A stretch of 64,000 nucleotides of DNA from Deroplatys truncata (Eukaryota; Arthropoda; Insecta; Mantodea; Mantidae): the NCBI GenBank assembly GCA_030765065.1, contig CM060982.1, positions 12,397,630-12,461,629 of the forward strand, written 5' to 3'. The notes under the pieces were generated by a model. That model saw only the letters and a program-made list of their open reading frames with translations. It did not search any database and was not told where the DNA came from. Positions 10,994 to 22,296 of this stretch are shown one piece after another (the stretch's first letter is position 1; every line of letters begins with the position of its first letter). Position numbers and translations under genes: made by a program.

Positions 10994-11885
10994 TTATTAT
11001 TGTCTCCTTGTTACCTCATTGTTAGCAGATTTCGGCCTCTATTCTCACAGCACCTACATTATTTAATTATGTAATACATTCACATAACATTATTATACAT
11101 GAACACAATACAGTAATACAAATACTTTTACATACACTTTATATAATTTTTAATACATATTGCTTTAAGGCGGGTTGTTATTATATTTTTCATTATATAA
11201 TCATTATAATATCATTTAAATGTTGAAAATACTGCCTGAAATTGCCCCCTTTTAGAAATATTTAAAAAATATTCTTTTTGTTTCCTTCTTTAATTTTTTT
11301 TAAATATGATCTAAAAATCTCCTGGAAGAAACATAACTTTTTATTATAACACTCACTATTTTTCACTGTCACTTTGATGTAACACTCACTGGTTTTTCGC
11401 TACACTTGTGCATAGCAGAACACTTCATATTTGTTCTGCCACATGTTTGACACTTTAAGGACAACGAACTGGTGTAAGGTCAATGATCTGGTGTTGAGTG
11501 ACCTGAATAAAGTTTGTTTATTCACTAAAACATCCACTATTAAGTATTTTATTTGCTAGACATTTAATACTTAATAGGCATTTTAACACTTGTTACCCTC
11601 TCTTTACAACTTATTTCTTAAAGCATTTTTATATTTCTTACAATTTCTAACAATTTATATCTTATACAATATAATTGCAGTTGTTATTAAGACTTATTAT
11701 GTTTTTCTTACTAACAATGGAGTTTCTTCTATTACATCTTTTTATCTAAACTCTCTTTTGTTATATTGACAATTGGTTACACTTGGTAAGGTACTATTAT
11801 AAATAGTACTTTACATTGCTTTTCCCTTTTATGTTCCAGATACTTCATTTTCTTTTTCTCTTGTGCCACACCTAACCTGCTTACT

Positions 11886-12830
11886 TTATTTTCCTTTTTT
11901 TTTTATTTTTATGCCAAGACTGTTTAGACTTGCCCTAATCTTATGTTGCACAGTAGCATTCCAGAACTTATTCATAAATAAAACTGTAAATGCTTGAAAA
12001 TTCATTTCACTGTCTGCTAGTATATGTAACCATTCTAAGCCTTTGTTATGGAAGCATTTTAAAACAAGTCTCATTTTTAATGCTTCAGGCACATTCTTCA
12101 ATTTAAAATATTCTATTAAATCATGTATAAATTGTACTGGACTTGAGGAAGCATTCAAATAAAGTAGAGGTAATTCATTAAGCACAGAATAATAGTTTGA
12201 CATCTGATTTGGTACATGCACATGTGTGGTATCGTTATTGTTTTGTGTTTGAGAGGCTGATGCTATGGAAAAAGCAGTAGCATATCTTGTGTTCTTAGTT
12301 AACAAAGGTGCTACACTTCTTTCTTCACTTGTATTATTGTAATGCATTTGATTAGCATTTACAGATCTAGTTACATTTGCATTTACCTTAAATTTTCAAA
12401 ACTATTTGTAAGTTTATGTAGTGCTTTGCTACATTCCTGTACTTTATCATTAATTTTGTTTATCATTGACATTACTTGTCCCTGCCCTGTATTTGCTTCT
12501 GTAATTGTATCTGCATTTGTTTTAGCCATTCCATGCATTTTATTTATTTTCCATGTTAAATCTACTTGTACCTGCAAGAAGATCTGCATTTGTATTTTCT
12601 ACCATTGTTTTTAATTCTTCACCCTGTTTATCTAACTTATTACAAATACTCTGTTTAGTATTAGTTAGTTTCAACTCCATTTCAGTTAGATTTTTATAAA
12701 TGTGATTTGACAGCTTCTGTTCTAGCTGTTTAGTACCCTTATTTACTTTCAAATCTATATCTTTTTGAAGTGCTTTACAAGATTGTTCTATTTTGAATTG
12801 TAATCTCCTACTTTCAGCTAATAATAATAT
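11886..12830 (-). pseudogene. Gag-like protein of the LTR element, frameshifted
   Basis: The minus-strand frames 12752-12540, 12589-12383 and 12347-11886 form one protein broken by at least two shifts. The N-terminal part is charged and coiled-coil-like ('KQLEQKLSNHIYKNLTEMEL', 'QGQVMSMINKINDKVQECSK'). The C-terminal 153-codon frame looks like a retrotransposon capsid: 'LPLLYLNASSSPVQFIHDLI', 'LVLKCFHNKGLEWL' and 'FTVLFMNKFWNATVQHKIR' match the usual order hydrophobic start, ...L.G.A..W..., F...F...F. I see no zinc knuckle. The stop is followed by about 640 bp of noncoding spacer before LTR A. The family is inferred as Ty3/Gypsy-like from capsid resemblance only. Confidence 0.7.
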
Positions 12831-13149
12831 ATATTTCCTTAACTATTTTGACATTTATATATATAAATTATTGGAACTTTCTGACCTTTTGTTCTGGTTG
12901 AGTTAGTAAACCCTTTTATTCTGGTGTTCCCTCCTAAAATCTTGTTGAATTGTTGATTGCGTCCCCTGTACTGCTGAAAGAATTGTTACTGTCCTTAGGT
13001 GATCTTGTTGATGATTTTGAAGTTCTCTGAATTTCTTGTAGTTTCGTCGATTCTTTTCTTTTTTCTTGCCTATTTTGGCCCCACGTTTAAGTGCCAATTT
13101 GAAGGTTGTATTGTTGTAACGTAGTTCCACTGTTGGGGGCCAAACTTGA

Positions 13150-14018
13150 TGAAGTAACTGCACCACGTATGCTACAAAGTTTCCTGTGGCCTTCGCCATA
13201 AACGTTCAGCAATCAACTTTGTTTTGTAATGTTTTCTTTAAATATTATATACATTTATGTTTGCCTCAGCTGCATCAGTATTAATTTGAAGAAACATGTA
13301 ATTCTTAACAGGGGCAGTGCGGTCAAAGAATGTAGTCTTACACAAATTATAATTTTTACTTCACTCCTTTTATTAATCCTTCACACGATTAAATAACACT
13401 TCACTTATATAGAGAGCTGTGAGATTATTTATTAACTATTTGCACGTTTTAACATGAAACACTTTTTAAAATTCTCGCTCTAATGAATTTTCGTCTCACA
13501 CTGAATACATAACGAGTGAATGAACTGCTCAGGTAACCTGCCATCTAGCATGTGGGTGGGTACACTGTCTGCAAAGCAACTGGCGTTTACCACTTAAATT
13601 TGTAAATTTCTCTATTTCAAGTCTCTGATTGGCTAATTTTACTCCAATAGGATACTAGTATTTGACTTTCAGCTTTTCTAGTTCTTGATTGGCTATTTAT
13701 AAACTGTTTTAAGTATTACATTATTGTTCCAAGAATTATTAATATGATTATTAAACTTTCCAATTTATTGTTGTCTCAAGGTTACCTCATTGTTAGCAAC
13801 TTTCGGCTTCTATTCTCAAAGCTCCTACATTATTAAATTATGTAATATATTCACATAACATTATTATATATGTACACAATAATATAAACATGAATACAAT
13901 TACTGTTGCATACACTTCATATAATATTTATATTCATATTGCTCTAAGGCGTGTTGATATTATATTTTTTATTGTATAATCAGATTGATATCATTTAAAT
14001 GTTAAAAATACTGCTTCA
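13150..14018 (-). repeat. LTR B of the gag-only element (about 869 bp)
   Basis: The minus strand begins TGAAGCAG at 14018 and ends ACTTCA(TCA) at 13150/13147, giving TG...CA with a 5-bp inverted end (TGAAG/CTTCA). The polypurine tract AAAGGGGGCAATT lies just upstream (about 14019-14031). TTTGGCCCCCAACAGTGGAAC, resembling a tRNA-Lys-type primer site, lies at about 13146-13126. Boundaries are inferred from these landmarks because both copies continue into matching internal sequence. Confidence 0.7.
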
Positions 14019-14676
14019 AATTGCCCCCTTTCAGAAATATTTAAAATTATTCTTTTTGTTTTGTTCCATATATTTTTTTAAATATGATCTAATAGTCTCC
14101 TGAAAGAAAGAAACATAACTTATTATTATAACACTTACCATTTTTCACTGTCACCTTTATTTAACACTCACTGGTTTTTCACTACACTTGTGTATAGCAG
14201 AGCACTTCATATTTGTTCTGCCACATGTTTGACACTTTAAGGACAACGAACTGGTGTAAGGTCAATGATCTGGTGTTGAGTGACCTGAATAAAGTTTGTT
14301 TATTCACTAAAACATCCACTATTAAGTATTTTATTTGCTAGACATTTAATACTTAATAGGCATTTTAACACTTGTTACCCTCTCTTTACAACTTATTTCT
14401 TAAAGCATTTTTATATTTCTTACAATTTCTAACAATTTATATCTTATACAATATAATTGCAGTTGTTATTAAGATTTATTATGTTTTTCTTACTAACAAT
14501 GGAGTTACTTCTATTACATCTTTTTATCTAAACTCTCTTTTGTTATATTGACAATTGCTTACACTTGGTAAGGTGCTATTATAAATAGTACTTTATATTG
14601 CTTTCCCCTTTTATGTTCCAGATACTTCATTTTCTTTTTCTCTTGTGCCACACATAACCTGCTTACTTTATTTTCC

Positions 14677-15190
14677 TTTTTTTTTTATTTTTATGCCAAG
14701 ACTGTTTAGACTTGCCCTAATCTTATGTTGCACAGTAGCATTCCAGAACTTATTCATAAATAAAACTGTAAATGCTTGAAAATTCATTTCACTGTCTGCT
14801 AGTATTGTAACCATTCTAAAGCTTTGTTATGGAAGCATTTTAAAACAAGTCTCATGTTTAATGCTTCAGGCACATTCTTCAATTTAAAATATTCTATTAA
14901 ATCATGTATAAATTGTACTGGACTTGAGGAAGCATTCAAATAAAGTAGAGGTAATTCATTAAGCACAGAATAATAGTTTGACATCTGATTTGGTACATGC
15001 ACATGTGTGGTATCGTTATTGTTTTGTGTTTGAGAGGCTGATGCTATGGAAAAAGCAGTAGCATATCTTGTGTTCTTAGTTAACAAAGGTGCTACACTTC
15101 TTTCTTCACTTGTATTATTGTAATGCATTTGATTAGCATTTACAGATCTAGTTACATTTGCATTTACCTTAAATTTTCAAAACTATTTGT
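14677..15190 (-). pseudogene. truncated second gag copy
   Basis: It is nearly identical to the C-terminal gag region at 11886-12400. The frame opens at 15128. A one-base deletion in 'tagtat(a)tgtaacc' near 14805 truncates it after ...LEW, whereas the other copy reads on to WNATVQHKIR. The N-terminal coiled-coil half is absent: similarity stops near 15195-15200, where HINE-like sequence begins at about 15216. Confidence 0.85.
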
Positions 15191-15215
15191 AAGTTTATCT
15201 AGTAATTTGTATTAT

Positions 15216-15345
15216 TGTATACTACGTATAATAAGTAGGGGAAGTATTGCATTCCACCCAAAAATTCGATACCGAGATTTCACTGGAAATACATGTTTTG
15301 AGACCTCCTGAATCCAAAAAAAGCATTTTTGGAAACATGTCCGTG

Positions 15346-15390
<45 letters not shown>

Positions 15391-15760
15391 GTGTGTGTGT
15401 GTGTGTCTGTGTGTGTGTGTGTGTGTCTGTGTGTCTGTGAACAGCATAACTCAAAAACGAACAGTCGGATAAATACCAAACTTGGTATTTAGGTTCAGTA
15501 TCTTCCAGAGATGCGACACGAAGGTTTTCAAGAAAATCCCCCCACCCCAGACTACCCTTTACATGGAACATTTTTCGAAAATTTTAATTTTCTCAAAAAT
15601 GGCTCTAACGATTTTGATGAAAAAATCATATGTTTAAGATAATGTCATGAGGAATGAAATGTATATCTCGAATTTTCTGGGAATGCCTCCAAAAGTATTC
15701 TTCATTGTGAACGACTTTTGTATAACTGGTAAACCATAAGAGATAGACAAAATTTTACTC
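15216..15760 (+). repeat. HINE-like element, 5' portion
   Basis: It starts TACTACGTATAATAAGTAGG, lacking the first bases of the family, and runs collinearly with 36144-36690. It contains an expanded GT/TGTC microsatellite at about 15342-15440. It stops at 'gacaaaattttact' and is fused at 15761 to an oppositely oriented copy. This junction is also the outer end of the left arm of the large inverted duplication. Confidence 0.85.
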
Positions 15761-16490
15761 CTATTGCTAATTTTCTTGTAGATGCAAGGGGAATATGGTA
15801 GGTTTTAAGCGATAGTCAAATCTTTTAAGCGCTCTTTGCATGTCCAGGACATAAAAGATCTGATGTGTTACCTCACATGACTTTTTCTATTCTTGTACAA
15901 ACTATTTTTACAAAGGCTTATTCCCCATATGCTTCATGTTTATCGAGATGTTAATCTTATTGCTAATTTTCTTGTAGATGCAAGGGGAACTGGTAGGCTT
16001 TAAGCTATAGTCAAATATTTTAAGAGATGGTTGCTATGTGGAGTATTCCATTCTCTTTGCATTACCAGGACAAAAACAATGAATAACGAATTTGAGAAAA
16101 AGTATGCATGCTGGAAAATTTAAGGGAATAACAATCAATATCTCTAAAATGGTTCACTCAACAACAAAAATGTATATAACATAAATTGTGTATTTTAACG
16201 CGATCTACATTTTTTGTGTAGTAAAAGTTTGTCTATCTCTTATGGTTTACCAGTTATACAAAAGTCGTTCACAATGAATACTTTTGGAGACATTCCCAGA
16301 AAATTCGAGATATACATTTCATTTGTCATGAAAATATCTTAAACATATGATATTTTAATGTAAATCGTTAGAGCCGTTTTTGAGAAAATAAAAATTTTCG
16401 AAAAATTTTCCACGTAAAGGGTAATCTGGGGTGGGGGATTTTCTTGAAAACCTTCGTGTCGCATCTCTGGAAGATACTAAACCTAAATAC
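15761..16490 (-). repeat. HINE-like host element, 3' part with doubled end
   Basis: This part and 21436-21641 are the two halves of one minus-strand HINE-like copy split by the LTR element. The 3' terminal module ('gatgcaaggggaa...ttttaagc', then 'atgactttttctattcttg') occurs twice (about 15766-15935 and 15960-16050), so the end is partly duplicated. The same doubling is present in the right arm, so it predates the large duplication. Confidence 0.8.
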
Positions 16491-16980
16491 TGTGGCATGT
16501 GCACAGATAATATGACAAGACTCTCTCTGGGCACCGAAGTTAGAGACGGCAGTTTGTCTGTGAGTACGGGTGAGTCAGGGGAACCAAGTGTCAAGGGAGG
16601 GGATAGCGTTACTGACGCCCGAGTTTGGCGTGGGTTTTTGTAACAGTCAGCAAGTAAGCTTCGTGTGAGACAGACGGGAAACTGCTAAAGCACGATGTCC
16701 TCGTCGGCAGACAATGGGCAAAGGAATGTAAGTATCTAACTTCATCCATTAAACTGTGTGCCATCCACGTTTGAAAGTTTTAATTATGGTAGAATAGAAT
16801 CATTCCTCTCCCTTAAGCCAGGTATTATGTTGGTATAGCAATTATTTTGGAATTTTACTTAGCTGCGTTTCCCCCGTCGTAGCCTCGCATTTGAAGTTCT
16901 TGTTTGATTTACCGGTGCCTTTTGCAAGCGAGTAGCTCCCATCGGTATTTGTAAAATAATTTAAAGAGAGGCATACGACA
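16491..16980 (+). repeat. left LTR (left-arm element)
   Basis: 490 bp. It is nearly identical to 20946-21435. One visible difference is GTACGGGTGAG here against GTAGGGGTGAG in the other LTRs. Confidence 0.92.
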
Positions 16981-18125
16981 ATTGGTGTGAGGCGCCGAGT
17001 AATTGGAGGGCCAGGCAGAGTTTGGTTTTTTGTGAGATTTTCAAGTGTAAATTTTTTTTCCCTCTGAAATGTAACGGTTTGTGGTCCTCCACGTGGTCGC
17101 GAAAAATCTAAATTTGTTTCTGGCTTAAGGGTAAGGATTTTTATGCTTTAATTTGTGAGTCTCTTATTCTAAATTTTGTTACTGTAATTTCTAAAAGTCT
17201 CGTTTCTAAATTTTAATTTTGAGTTCACTTTTGTATTTTTCCCATTGTCTGCCGGCGTGACGCTAAAACTTCTGACTCCATTTTCCTACTATTTTGGCTT
17301 CATTTCCGTTAAATTGTATTGCTGTGCTAAGTGGTTCGTGCTGGTTATTTTCAAATATATTTTTGTGAAAGTTGAGTTGTGAAACGAGTGAGATATTTGC
17401 AACTTTGAAAATGTGCTCGTCACGTGTTGGCCATCTAGGTGAAAATATTGTTTTCTGTGCTTATTAGCAGTGGTTCTGGAAACTTATAACTTTATATTCC
17501 AGTGATTGTGATTTCTAGCTGTTTACTATACTTTTGTGGGACATTTTTCGTGTAACTTTTATGTACGCACGTGTGTTATGTAATTCCCGCGTGGTCATGC
17601 ATTTCAGCACTAATTCTAGCTTGTGAAACCAGTCTTCATCAGCACGTGTTTTGGCGCGTTTATTTGCGTGTGTATATCAGGTCGGATACATTTGTTTTAA
17701 AGGAAAAAAAAAGAAGGAATTTTTTTTGTGCTACGTATAACTTGCAAGTCTGTATTCTGCTCCTTTTGAGATAATGTTAGCGGTGGTCACAGTAGGTGTG
17801 ACGTGGTTTTTTTTAACTTCCAGTTCGAGGTTTCTCACTGAAGACATCATTTTGCTTTTCTTCCATGTGTTCATTCTGTTAAAAAATCTTGGTATTGTGT
17901 CCAAATGGTTTGCGTGGCATGCTTGTGTAGACCGTATGTTGGTATAATTTTCTGATATTTCGCCGCGGGCGCTTAATTGTAATATTTCTGGTACTGTTTT
18001 ATTTGGCTATGTTCTGATCTTCCTACTTAAATTCATGTGATGCTATAAGTGTTTAGTTTGGTGTAATCTGTATCGCTTTGTCATACTGTTTATTTACTGG
18101 TTGTGTTATTTTTTGTGTTGCAATC

Positions 18126-18347
18126 ATGCCTAAGCGACGTACTACGCAGAAATCTGATATGGCAATTGCTCCAGTTAGCGAGCATAGTGAAGAGGAATCT
18201 AAGTCCAGTATTAGTACGCCTGTTGTTGTTCAGTTATTATCAGTGATGTCTAACCTGCCCGTGCCGCTGAGTACAACGCAGTCAGCTGTGTGTCGCTCGG
18301 TCTTTGACCCCTCTCACGTTGAGAATTCCAGCAAGTTGTCGGCGTAA
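18126..18347 (+). pseudogene. small ORF of the LARD-like element, prematurely stopped
   Basis: It reads MPKRRTTQKSDMAIAP... and stops after SSKLSA (TAA at 18345-18347). The right-arm counterpart has TAT (Tyr) here and CAG where this copy has a second stop (TAG), and reads on to 109 codons. I do not recognise the product. It is Ser/Thr-rich and acidic after a basic start, and could be the N-terminus of a lost Gag. Confidence 0.55.
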
Positions 18348-19161
18348 GAGTTACTTTAGAATTTTGAAATGTTCGCTACTACTGCTAATGGCCGCTCTGA
18401 GGAAATGATAATGATGATAATTTTGCTTCACCGTTGCCAAGTTTGGTTTATTTAATTCCGCAATGCATATTTTTAGGGGAAAATCTTTCGCAGTTACTCA
18501 TGTAAGTAAAAGTTTCAGGAGCTACTACCAGCCTTGCCAGTATCTTCACCTAATTAGGTTTGATGTGCTTCTAATATGGACCAGTACGATGTGGATGTTG
18601 ATGAACCAGCTGTACGTGTGTTACCAGGTTTTAGAAAATTTGCGCTGGAATTTTGTGGTAAAAAAGAATAAGAAAAAAACCATAACCTGTAAGTATGTAA
18701 ACATTGTGAGTGCTAAAGTTTGGACGAATGAAACAGTTTTACAACTCACACAGGTATGCTAAATTTTTATTGTTTCACTGACTGATGCTTAATTAAGCTT
18801 TGCTTTTCAGGAATAATATGTGCTATGAATGTCTCTGCTAAATTAAAAGTGTATTATTATTGTGGGTGTAACTTAAATTTTGAATTATGTTTTGGGAACT
18901 GCAAATCATTTGTTTTGTTGTTGTGTTATGCTGCAGGAATGTGTTTCATGTGTACTATGTGCTTAATTGAGCTTTCATTTTCAGGAATGTTCTGTGACAA
19001 TATTGTTTTGAGTAATGATGTGATGTTGTTTTGTTGCATTCGATTTGATTTGATATGACTCGATTTGATTTTGGGTTTCATAATGATGCTGTGATTTTTA
19101 TTTGCAGAAAATTGTTGCATGAATAGTGTGTGTATGTATGTGTGTATTTGAGGTTATGTGC

Positions 19162-19312
19162 TAATGTGAGAGATGAGAAGAGATGAGATGATGTCAGCTT
19201 CGGTGGATGTGCGTAAGAGTAACCCCGACGGTGTTAATGTGAGAGATGAGATGAGAAGAGATGAGATGATGTCAGCTTCGGTGGAAGTGCCACAGTGTAA
19301 CCCCGACAGTTG
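19162..19312 (+). repeat. two tandem 75-80 bp units inside the LARD-like element
   Basis: The block 'aatgtgagagatgagaagag...gatgatgtcagcttcggtgg...taaccccgac' occurs twice in succession, with small differences. The right arm has the same pair near 34555-34705 in reverse. A (GAT)n tract follows at about 19777-19800 and differs in length between arms. Long noncoding stretches of the element on either side hold no recognisable gene. Confidence 0.85.
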
Positions 19313-20945
19313 TTGTATGAATGTGTTGATTTTTCAGGAGGGCTACATGTACCTGGAAAGTTGATGTGATGAGTGCAGAGATTTTGCTTATTGGTGTTGC
19401 TGTAACGTGCCCAGTATAGCGTGTGTGATGAATTCACACGAGAGATTAAATGGATGGAAGTGATTGTAATGTGAATAATTTTTTTTTCTGTTTATGCAAC
19501 AAGTTTATTACCATCTTAGATAGCAAATTTTAATACCAACTGTTTTCCAGCTTAATTCTTATTTGGAGGATATGGATGCAACAGTATAATGTCATGTTAT
19601 TTGTGTCATTCCTGAAATATTAATGTGATTTCTTGAAGGTTATGCTTATATTAGATGTTTTGAATTTACAGCATGTTAAATGAGACACGTCAGTGAAGAT
19701 GTTTTGTTTTGAAGAGAAAATTGAAAGTTGAGATAAAGATGTTAATGACTGAAGTAATGATGCTGATTGAAATACTGATGATGATGATGATGATGATGAT
19801 TATGATTGAGTTGATGATAATAATGAGATGAGGAAGATAGTACTGTGGACGAGAAACTGTATTAGTGACAAGAGTATGACAATAGTAGTTGAAAGCATGT
19901 CACGTGGTGTAGTTTGGAGATGTATTGTGGATGTAGTTTGTAGTAATGCATACAGTAGTTTTCAGTAGCTAGCTAAGTGAGTGTTGTGTGTAATTTGGGC
20001 CATGGTCAGTGTGAATGAGTTCATTTCATTGTCATGTGTGATTGTCTTGTAAGTGCACTTATTTTCTTTTGTTAGTGATACCAGCTGGTTATTAAGATTT
20101 AATATTGGGATCCCAAATAAGGTTATGTTTTTTTCTGTCATGTTAAAGTATTCTGAGTCTGTTTTAATGTTTTATTTGGATTCTGAAGCATTGTGAGTTA
20201 AATTTTGGATGGCAACTCTCTATAATATCTAGTTCTTACGCCAATTTGTACTTATTTTTTCTCTTTCTTTGCCCCATGTCAAAAGAATTTTAGTGCAAGC
20301 TTTTCAACCTTTCAAATACTTAATTGGACATGACATACCATTCTTTTTATGTGTGATTGTTTGTTGGAGCACCCTTTTTATTCTTTTGTGGTTTTGTTGT
20401 AGTATTTTGCTGTGGCGGAGCTCGAGAGAATACAGGAGTATCCCCGTGGCACACCAGAAGTCAAGAAACACCACAGGGAAGCTGTCGGGCAGCCACTACA
20501 CTGCCGTGGCATAAGGAGCCACTGTTTAGGGAGGCAGTCCAAGCCAGCGACTGCCCACCCTGTTGTCATCACCAGAGACCTGCAGTGATAATTCTACACC
20601 AGGACAAATCGTCGTTGTGGGCACTTTATAAATTCACCCACAAACAGTTTCAAGGGACCATCAAGAGCAGTTGCAGTGTAGTGTGCGTGTGAACTGAGGC
20701 AGCGTGGTGTGTGTGCGTGTGCGGGGTGCTCAAGCATAAGTGCAGTAACAATATTATTCGATAGCACTCAAGATTCTCGAGACTCCACTACGCCCAGTAA
20801 TATTCTTTGTCGTCGTCTGGGTGTTTATCACACATGTGTATTTTCTTATTGTATGTCATTTTTTTGTTATTTTAATGTCCTTTTATTGTTTCTATTGGTT
20901 TGCCTTGTGTCGACGAGGGCGTCGATCTCGGTGGCCAGGGGGAGA

Positions 20946-21435
20946 TGTGGCATGTGCACAGATAATATGACAAGACTCTCTCTGGGCACCGAAGTTAGAG
21001 ACGGCAGTTTGTCTGTGAGTAGGGGTGAGTCAGGGGAACCAAGTGTCAAGGGAGGGGATAGCGTTACTGACGCCCGAGTTTGGCGTGGGTTTTTGTAACA
21101 GTCAGCAAGTAAGCTTCGTGTGAGACAGACGGGAAACTGCTAAAGCACGATGTCCTCGTCGGCAGACAATGGGCAAAGGAATGTAAGTATCTAACTTCAT
21201 CCATTAAACTGTGTGCCATCCACGTTTGAAAGTTTTAATTATGGTAGAATAGAATCATTCCTCTCCCTTAAGCCAGGTATTATGTTGGTATAGCAATTAT
21301 TTTGGAATTTTACTTAGCTGCGTTTCCCCCGTCGTAGCCTCGCATTTGAAGTTCTTGTTTGATTTACCGGTGCCTTTTGCAAGCGAGTAGCTCCCATCGG
21401 TATTTGTAAAATAATTTAAAGAGAGGCATACGACA
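20946..21435 (+). repeat. right LTR (left-arm element)
   Basis: 490 bp. It ends CATACGACA, immediately followed by the ATAC target duplication and then by the HINE-like host sequence 'taagtttggtg'. Confidence 0.92.
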
Positions 21436-21641
21436 ATACTAAGTTTGGTGTTTATCTGACTGTTCATTTCCGAGTTATGCTGTTCACAGACACACACACA
21501 TACACACACACGGACATGTTTCCAAAAATGATTTTTTGGATTCAGAGGGTCTCAAAACATGTATTTCCGGTGAAATCTCGGTATCGAATTTTTGGGTGGA
21601 ATGTAATACTTCCCCTACTTACTATACGTAGTAGAGAAAGT
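21436..21641 (-). repeat. HINE-like host element, 5' part
   Basis: Minus-strand 5' end of the host copy. It begins ACTTTCTCTACTACG at 21641 and contains a short GT tract and the 'aacagcataactcgg' block. It is interrupted after 'gtat' by the LTR element, and the reading resumes at 16490. Confidence 0.88.
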
Positions 21642-21769
21642 AATAAGTGTGAAAAGTATGAGAAATGCGAACACTTGAGCAACATGTGGTTTCAGACTTC
21701 CACGTCCGCCATTTTACAGTCGATATGCTCAAGGAGACGGACTGATATTATAGAAGGACTTACCTGAGC

Positions 21770-21892
21770 TCTATCGAAGGCTATAGAGACAAACATTTAT
21801 GCTCGATGCCGGATTAGAACCCGCGAGCCTTTCATGATGGAACGTTAACCCCAAACGCTCCAGCGATCACGGCTACCGGGCCGGCTAAATCT
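21770..21892 (-). mobile_element. SINE-like unit with tRNA-like head (left arm)
   Basis: The minus strand reads GGCCCGGTAGCCGTGATCGC ... CGCGGGTTCTAATCC, a plausible A box and a good B box (GGTTCTAATCC) about 55 bp apart. 'CATCGAGCATAAATG' and about 60 bp more follow. It does not form a normal tRNA. The same unit lies in the right arm at 31970-32090 on the plus strand. No target duplication is evident. Confidence 0.6.
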
Positions 21893-22296
21893 TAAATTGA
21901 ATGGAACTATAGGAAAAAATCCCGCGCTAAGCGGTATTGTTTGTTCCAAGCATGGCTAACGAGATTGACAGGCTACGATGCGAATTAGAGTTACGTAGTA
22001 ATGATAGTCTGAAATATGGCTAACATTGAATAGGTTCGTGATATTACTGTGCGTTTACCATGTATTTAACGAGAAACTTATTTGTTTATTTAGAATATGG
22101 ATATATTAGGCGACTGCAATTTCACTTCATCGGGCCACGACTGATATCAGCTCGTGCCGTAGCCGGTCTATCTCGGTTTCAAGGGTGTGACGTCATGCAT
22201 CCTCTATCTGTATGCATGATCGAAAGTTTCTATGCATCGTTCTGTTCCGGGGTTGTGTCAACCGTTACTTTATTAGGTATTACAAGCTGGCCTCAA

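Larger units (their letters stand above)
10122..11239 (-). repeat. LTR A of the gag-only element, carrying a SINE
   Basis: It aligns with LTR B but is 248 bp longer because of the SINE at about 10750-10993. It also contains a pure (TA)n tract at 10214-10265 that LTR B lacks. Its proposed 3' end (minus strand) is CTTCA or CTTCATCA at 10122/10119, directly before a primer-site-like TTGG. Its 5' end follows a polypurine tract reading AAAAGGGGGC. The 5' terminal TG of LTR B is TC here, consistent with decay. Confidence 0.72.
9955..15200 (-). mobile_element. tandem array of a gag-only LTR retrotransposon
   Basis: On the minus strand, from 15200 down, the order is: gag fragment, spacer, polypurine tract, LTR B (14018-13150), primer-site-like sequence, leader, gag, spacer, polypurine tract, LTR A (11239-10122), primer-site-like sequence, leader fragment. 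The two units align collinearly, about 2.79 kb apart below the SINE in LTR A. The only complete LTR-to-LTR interval, 11240-13149 (1.9 kb), contains gag but no protease, RT or integrase. This is the layout of a non-autonomous gag-bearing terminal-repeat element multiplied by LTR-LTR recombination. It is truncated at 15200 by a HINE-like copy and near 9955 by the LINE. Confidence 0.8.
16491..21435 (+). mobile_element. pol-less LTR retrotransposon (LARD-like), left-arm copy
   Basis: The 4,945-bp element has 490-bp LTRs at 16491-16980 and 20946-21435, both starting TGTGGCATGTGC and ending ATACGACA. It is flanked by the 4-bp target duplication ATAC (16487-16490 and 21436-21439). A purine tract (CCAGGGGGAGA) precedes the right LTR, and TTGGTGTGAGGCGCC follows the left one at primer-site position; I cannot name the tRNA. 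The internal 3.96 kb shows no protease, RT, RNase H or integrase. The only candidate gene is a short ORF at 18126. It is best described as a large retrotransposon derivative mobilised in trans. The 4-bp duplication favours a Ty3/Gypsy-type integrase, as an inference. Confidence 0.88.
15761..22296 (+). repeat. left arm of a giant inverted duplication
   Basis: The arm (6,536 bp) is the reverse complement of 31564-38940 at roughly 97-99% identity by eye over all sampled segments. The arms match through two HINE-like host pieces, a whole LTR element, a SINE-like unit and about 400 bp of low-copy DNA. The inner match ends after GGCCTCAA (22296); the outer one ends at CCTATT (15761). The arms differ in length by 841 bp, essentially the size of the one HINE-like insertion unique to the right arm. 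Confidence 0.93.

Noticed and set aside
15212..15571. 119-residue minus-strand ORF and overlapping frames rich in THTHTH/VCVCVC
   Set aside because: These are translations of the GT microsatellite inside the HINE-like element. Equivalent frames appear at every copy with varying length and no conserved protein.
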